From NCBI GenBank assembly GCA_013817115.1, contig JACDDG010000106.1, positions 1 to 7,628 on the forward strand: a stretch of DNA of 7,628 bases. The letters run 5' to 3'. Source of the stretch: Parachlamydiaceae bacterium (lineage in GTDB: Bacteria; Chlamydiota; Chlamydiia; Chlamydiales; Parachlamydiaceae). Positions 1-6,300 of this stretch are shown here, one piece after another (position 1 is the stretch's first letter; every line of letters begins with the position of its first letter). The position numbers and the translations under genes were made by a program. The notes below the pieces were generated by a model. The model was not told the origin of the DNA. It saw only the letters and a list, made by a program, of their open reading frames with translations, and made no database searches.

Positions 1-2
1 GA

Positions 3-32
3 GCCTTAGCTGTGGACTACAAAAAAAAATAA
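3..32 (+). CDS. Possible last codons of an upstream gene (5' end outside window)
   Basis: In the third frame the window opens with nine codons reading ALAVDYKKK followed by TAA at 30-32. A short lysine-rich tail is a believable C-terminus, and the leader after it has intergenic character. Frame 2 is also open to a TAA at 74-76 and frame 1 stops at once, so the choice is uncertain. Nothing about function can be said. Confidence 0.22.
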   Translation, partial: ALAVDYKKK

Positions 33-205
33 GGGCAATGTTATATGCATTAATTTTCAAAAAAATATTGAGTTAAAAGCATGATTGGAATGACGTGCTA
101 CATTTTGCCACCAATTTTACTTGCTGGTTAGGTTAACTTTTTCTCGCCTTGGGCAGTCAAATCTTTTTAATACAAATCCCCTGCTTCAATATTACTGCTA
201 ATTGA

Positions 206-233
206 TTGCACATTTGAATTTAAATCATATAAA
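206..233 (+). promoter_or_regulatory. Candidate sigma-70/sigma-66-type promoter, distal
   Basis: TTGCAC at 206-211 (3 of 6 to the -35 consensus) and TATAAA at 228-233 (5 of 6 to the -10 consensus) are 16 bp apart. Transcription would start near 240, leaving a leader of about 140 nt before the giant gene. The surroundings are very AT-rich, so chance matches are likely. Confidence 0.25.
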
Positions 234-278
234 AATTTTAAATCGCAACACCTACTACTAACATTCAGAATATTTAAC

Positions 279-307
279 TTGCATACAAATAATTTTTGTT
301 ATATCAT
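279..307 (+). promoter_or_regulatory. Candidate sigma-70/sigma-66-type promoter, proximal
   Basis: TTGCAT at 279-284 (3 of 6 to the -35 consensus) and TATCAT at 302-307 (5 of 6 to the -10 consensus) are separated by the ideal 17 bp. Transcription would start near 313-315, giving a leader of roughly 68 nt before ATG 382. The spacer contains an ACAAA/TTTGT inverted repeat (285-299). This is the better placed of the two candidates, but AT richness weakens both. Confidence 0.35.
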
Positions 308-367
308 AAACATTACTAACCTCAATAATTCAAAATTAACACAATTCGGAAAAAACATAAACATAAC

Positions 368-370
368 GGA
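368..370 (+). promoter_or_regulatory. Weak ribosome-binding site candidate for the giant CDS
   Basis: The only purine-rich match near the start is GGA at 368-370, with 11 nt between it and ATG 382, long for a Shine-Dalgarno spacer. No AGGAGG-like element occurs. The start is chosen because it is the first ATG after the in-frame stop at 364-366, and because the alternative ATG at 481 has no better ribosome site. Weak or absent Shine-Dalgarno sequences before AT-rich leaders still allow initiation in many bacteria. Confidence 0.3.
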
Positions 371-381
371 TCATTTATAAC

Positions 382-3300
382 ATGAACAGTACTACCAAAT
401 CTTTAAGCGAAAATTTAGATAGACTAAATGAACTTTTAAAATTAATCGATTTTCCGACGGATAAAAGTCAAAGCGATGCCATGCAGCCTATTCGTGAATT
501 ACTTTCATCTATTGATTTCAAAAATGATAAAATGGCTAGCAGAATAGTCAAGTTTTATGTGTTTAAAGCTGATGCAAGTCAAAAAAATCGCGAAAAAACT
601 GCAAAAAATCATCAAATATATACAGACCTCATTAAGCTTTGCAATCAAAAGACCTACTTAGATGGAGTTGAATCGTGCTGGATCACCGACGAGAGTGTTG
701 ACAAACTTCCCAATTTTCATCGCATAAAAAAAATAAAAAATGACCCGATTTCTTCGAAAATGGTGTTTCACATCCATGCAAATGAATTTGGGGCTAATAA
801 TCAACCGCTTGAAGGATACACTTCTATTGCGACTTTAGAATATTTGTATTCCTATTTATTTAAGCGAAATGAACTGGATCTTCCCATTTATGGACTCTCC
901 AAAGAGACTTTAAACTCGATTGGAAATGCCTTGGAATTTGCGAAAAATTTCACAGGTCTAGAAGAAAAAATAGCAAAGGCATTCGATAATAACCAATCGC
1001 TCCTCTTGCCTGGAGGTTGGAGCGGAGCTCCCTCAGGCCATGCCATGTACTATGAGATCATTCCTGAAAGTAAGGAAAAAGCCACTTTTCGATTGTTCAA
1101 TCTAGGGGCCGGATCGAATCTCCACTTTGGGGGGATCGTCGGAAATAAAACGAAAAGACTTCCTTTCATCGACTTTACAGGAGTTTCTAAAACGATTTTA
1201 TTAAATCCAAACGTGATAAAGGCTCTAAAAGAACTCCAAGAAAATGTTTTCTTCCCCGACACTAAAGATAAGACTGAATACAATGAAGGCGACATTTATC
1301 AGGGAATCCAAGCTATGCTTTCACCCGAAGGTATTGAGACTTATGAGTCAAAGGCCTCTATTGATTCCCTAAAGACAACCCAGTATTCAGGAATTTGCGC
1401 ATGGCGTTCGTTAATGGCTTTTCTTTCAACCAAGATGACAAAGGCAGATTATAAGCTATTTATTTGTGACATCAAGTTACAAAGCCTAATAGATAAAATT
1501 TCCAGATGCCAGAATGAAGTTATCTCAAAAGCTGAGTGGCATTTGCTAAAAAAATCGCATCAAAAACTATCTAGAACAATTGTCAAAGCCTTTGAAAATT
1601 ACGTTATCGGAAAACAGTATGCGCTTTACGCATGTGCTAAATTGCATAAGATCTCTAAAACAATCGAAAAAAAGAAAGATCAAAGCTTCAAATCAAATAT
1701 CATCAAAATAAAACTGAAAGAAAGAGCGTGGGGATCTCAAAGAATTAAGGCTAAGTTTATCCATGAGGCCAATCCCCCATTGCATGAACAACTTAATAAG
1801 CTTGAAGGTGCGACAGATTTGCAGCCATGCACCTTTCCCTGTGAGAAAATTAAAGAGCTAGATCTGGAAAAGTTTGCTGGCTCACTCAAAGAATTGCTTA
1901 CTATTGCAAAAGTTGCCCTGCACAATAAGGAGCATCACGCAATAAATATTTCTTTAATCGATCTAATGTGCCGGCTTGATTCAAAGATCTTTATTGAGAA
2001 CTTTAAGGATAATCCCGAAAGCGCTAAAGAAGTCATGGAAGATCTCGGAAAGCTATCCAAAATTTTCTTCGAGACCTGCTTGCGAGTTCCGGAAGCCTAT
2101 CTCGTACATCCCGACAGGCGTTTTACTTTAACAAAACTGCTTTATCTGCAGCAGCAGCTAGCCATGATTGTAGAGCCTGAGCATCTTAAAAATGTATCTT
2201 TTGCACTAGATTCAAAAAAAGGTTATGCAGATACCAATGTAGGTGATATCGATTTCTTTTTTCAATTAAGCGATGCTAAAATGAATCATGAATTTTATGA
2301 GATGGAAAGAAGTCTGACATCTCCCAACTATGATTCGAACTTTGAAAAGTATACTTTTAACAAAACTGAAGAACTAGAAAAAAGTTCTTATCTAACATTT
2401 AAGTTTAAGGATTTTTCACAAATCTTAAAAGGGAGTATCAATTTAAATTTACAAAAACTCTTTCCTGCATTATTCCAACAGCTACATAATGTGGACACCA
2501 AATTCACTATTTTAAACACACCGCAACAAAATGCTCATATGTACGCGAGCGATAAGCTTCCGGAATGGTTTAAGGCTTTGCGTGACACCCATTTATATCT
2601 TCTGCAGCTCAAGTTTGACTGTATAGCAAATCCCCCTCAATCAGAGATCGATTGTTCTTTAAAGCTTTTAATCTCCGATGTCCAATCTTACCACGGCCCT
2701 TACTCCACGGTTTCATTCTATATCAAAGGGTTATCCGGAAATCTTATTAATCAATATCCGGAAGCAAAAAAAATTCGCGAAAGACCTGAAATACGGTATA
2801 AAGGGTTGTATCGATCCTTTCAGGGGACAGAACTTGGCAAACTTTTTGATCATTTGCAAAAAGACCATAACCAGAATAAAGAACTTTTTAAACATAATAA
2901 ACATAACGAAAAAACATTTAACGAAAAAAAATTACTTACCGATCACGTCAGCAACCACAACATCGGCCTTTCGGATGAATCATTCAAAGAATTAAACCAT
3001 ATTTTTCTAAATGACGATATTCGTATCGCCGAAACCTTTTCCTATTTTGTTAAAAATCCTGCTAAACTTGCCGATCCAGATTATCAAACCCTTTTTAGCC
3101 TTTCTATCTTTAAAGGAAATGAACTTTATCGCACCTTTGCAATATCTGGTTTTGGTGAGTGGGGAGAGAATTTTATTCAAGGACAGATCAATCGACATTC
3201 GAGGGAAGGAAATATTCAAGCTACAGTTTTTCTTTTGAGAATGTGCCGCATTTATAATGCTTATAAACAAATGTTGAAACAAAAGCAGCTCGAACAGAAA

Positions 3301-6300
3301 AATAAGGAAATGGAAAAAGTAAGTAATCGGAAAAATTCCATTCAAAAATACTTTGTCGAATCACTACAAAAATTAAACGAAAGTTTAAGGTCTAGCGAAA
3401 TGCCTAGTTTGGAAGCAGAAACAATAAAAGAATTCCTGGTGTCCCAACGAAAGAAAAATGTTGAAGACTCAAAGCTTATTGATAAATTATTAAAAAAAAT
3501 TGACGAAATAGGCTTCGAAGCAGTCAAAAATGAGGGTTGGGATGACAAAGAAATAATAGAATTTGAGCAGGTTTTATCAAACCATTGTGAGTCACTTAAA
3601 CTAAATCTTAAGAGATATGCCAAACTTGAGGATGAGGAGCTCGAAATTGAAAGGAAATTTAAAGAGCTAGTCGAACGAAAAGAGTTGGATGACAATAAAA
3701 TAGAGAGACTGGAACTGCTTTTAGAAAAGCAGGGATTAGAGATTGAAGAGAAAAGTGTCATTTATGCCGAGCTTATCGCCTCCTTCTCGAAGAAAAAACA
3801 ATTGGATGAAAGCGAAGTTTTCGATTTGCTAGCCGGAACTGCATTTCTGCAGGAGAACCCCGTCCAGGCAAAATGGAGCTGCCCTCAAACAAACAAAGAG
3901 GTTAGAGATGCTATCCACATTCATGCTAAAAGCATTCAAGGTGCATTAATTGACTCCTTAGGAAAGCCAAATATTGAATTGTTAAATAGTTTGGCCCTGC
4001 TGCTAAAAGGCCAAAAGGAGCGATCGTGGGAAGTAGTTGAAGTTGCGGGAGAATTCCCCCATTTTATCAGCAATGGCGAGTCCCCCCTCACTTTCTTTCC
4101 ATTAATTGGAAGGTTTGATAAAAAAGATTCAAAAGTTCTCTTACCTATCGATATACGTCAGCATCCCCATTTCAGACAGCTTTTTAGTGGGGTTAAAGAA
4201 GCCGTTACTAAAGGGGCAAATCTTTATGAATTTACTAATAGTTCAGGCTTCAAAACTCTACTTAGAAAACAAGGGGATGTTTTAATTATTGAACAATTAA
4301 GAGGACCTAACTGGTGTTGTTTTGTTCCACGGGAAGCTTTTCTTAAAAAAGTAGAGGGAGAAAAGCCTTTGAAGAGCATCCTATGTAGTCGTCATCTTGT
4401 TCATAATTTCAATCATTGGCAAACTAAAGATGACTCAAACAGTGCTATCGTAATTGTAGATCCAACCATAGATAAATGCTTCGCCCTTGCATACTTGGAT
4501 AGCTGGAGCTGGAGGGGCGTTAAGTATATTAAACGCCTTGCTGATAAACTGGTATTAGGAGAGGCTCAGAGCATTTTTACACATTTTGAGGAAGCCTCAT
4601 TTATTCAAGAATGGCATCAAGAGGATGATCAGCTAAAGAAAATTGAGCTACCCCGCTTTGGACTGTCATTTACCTATGACTCAAATCAATCTTGTCTTTA
4701 TGCAGATCAATTTGCTGAAAAGGGTTATTTCTTAAGTGCCGAACAATACATTCCTACTCTAGGGGCTTTTACACACTACCTGTTACTCGAAAATGATACA
4801 GGCCAGAAGAAGGTATTGGTCCCTCATCAATGGCTTCAGAAGTTGAATGCGTACACCGACCAGGAAGCATTAGGTCCTAAGTATTCTATCGATCAAAATT
4901 TGGCGCCGGAAAAGGCCTTTAAACAAAGCTATTCGCTCTTTACCGTATGTAGTGAAGGGAATCTTGTATCAGAATCAAAAAAAGCAAATCTCTTTTTAGC
5001 TTACATTTTATGTGCAATGCAAGAGTCTGAACAAGCGGCAAAACTTTTGCGAAAATATGCCCCTAAGCTAAGTTGCTATAATAAAGAGGAGGAGGATCTG
5101 CTGTCAAATATTATCGGGCTCGGAGAGATTACCGGAGATCAATCCGGAAATGGTATTGCAGCACGTTTGTATGCGACCTATTTACTGATAAAAAATCAAG
5201 TGGACCACAAATACAGAGTAGATGAAGAGCTCAAAAAAAACTTAATCTCTCTGCTGAGCGATTATTTATCTCATTATTGCAATATCACAGATTTAAAGCT
5301 CACAAAACAGGAGGAGACATTTCTTGTCAAATTCGCACTCAATGAAAAATTCGATACTAAGCTCTTTATTAGGCTTAGTGAGTTGGATTCAGATTATGCC
5401 CATCACTATCGTAAACCTTTAGAAAAAAATACGATTGAAAAGCAACAGGACTGCGAACCAAAGACTTTCTATAATCTTTTAGCGAGTTCGCGTCCTGCTT
5501 GGAAGCTTTCTGCAATCGATTATGAGAAGCTCTTGAAGAAACATGGCTTAGAAAAGGATGATCCTTTCGACATCACAAAAGTGTTGATTACTCGGGTTGG
5601 GGTAAATTTTAAGTCTTACTTTTTTGAACTTTATGAACTGGCCCTCACAGGACCAGATGCTGATCGAAATCTATTAAAGAATGCTTTGGCTTTTTTTAAA
5701 CACCAAAATGGTTCTGTTTGGGGTGCCCTGTTGGAATGCGTTCTGGAGAACCCGAAGCTTTTCTCTTCAGCCTGCCTCATACCTGAAGACAAGGAATCAA
5801 TCTGGTGGAATGAAATGTTGAAAATTGCAGATGGAATCGGAGCAGAGAAATTAAAAAAGATTTTTGAACCAAAGAAAGAACTTTTGCCGATTGCTAATTT
5901 GACTCCTAAAAATTTTCACCTAAACCCTGAAAAAAGTAAACTCGAATCCATTCAACCCTTTTACACAGCTCCACAAACCCCAACGTTTAAAAACCTTTGT
6001 GATCAAAAAAACTGGTTTACAACCCAATCTTTTACAGAGAAAAGTGGAAATTCCCTTCAGAAATGGCTTTCAGAGGAGTCTTCTCACCCATGGAGCCCTG
6101 AGCCCCTTTATAAGCAAGAAATAGATCGATTTGCAACTGATTTAATTGACTACACGGAAAAAAATGCGACCATAAAGTATGACCTAAAGCAAGGTGCCCT
6201 TGAGGAAATGGAAGAGATCTTGATTTCTGAAATGAAGAAGTTTGAAAGCAGTTTGAAAGAGCTAAAATTTGATCTGCTTGAGATCGCCAACTCCCTTCCT

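Larger units (their letters stand above)
33..381. other. AT-rich non-coding leader region upstream of the giant gene
   Basis: No convincing gene on either strand. It contains the two promoter candidates, a GGTTA direct repeat (126-135) running into a GTTAAC palindrome, and two copies of TTTAAATC at 219-226 and 237-244, whose starts are 18 bp apart. No tRNA-like cloverleaf, riboswitch-like fold or strong GC hairpin with a T-tract was seen, so no terminator for an upstream gene can be placed. Confidence 0.6.

Noticed and set aside
285..299. Inverted repeat ACAAA-TAATT-TTTGT as a terminator or operator
   Set aside because: The stem is only five mostly A-T pairs with no following T-tract outside the stem, too weak for an intrinsic terminator; it overlaps a promoter spacer, but nothing else supports an operator.
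357..2908. Shared 12-base word ATAAACATAACG at 357-368 (leader) and 2897-2908 (inside the gene)
   Set aside because: One or two exact 12-base repeats are expected by chance in 7.6 kb of AT-rich DNA, and the flanks do not match.
2678..2995. Plus-strand 105-codon frame starting inside the giant gene in another frame
   Set aside because: It lies wholly inside the intact giant frame, has no ribosome-binding site, and its low-complexity Lys/Asn/Ile composition is what an out-of-frame reading of this AT-rich sequence would give.
3342..3761. Minus-strand 139-codon frame extremely rich in Ser, Phe and Leu
   Set aside because: It is the antisense shadow of the Lys/Glu-rich coiled-coil codons (GAA, AAA, GAG read as TTC, TTT, CTC and in shifted frames as Ser codons). 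It has no independent start signals.
4306..4323. Adjacent cysteines in NWCCFV as a metal site or second protease nucleophile
   Set aside because: There are no partner Cys/His pairs at zinc-finger spacing nearby and no Gln/His context like that around C339.
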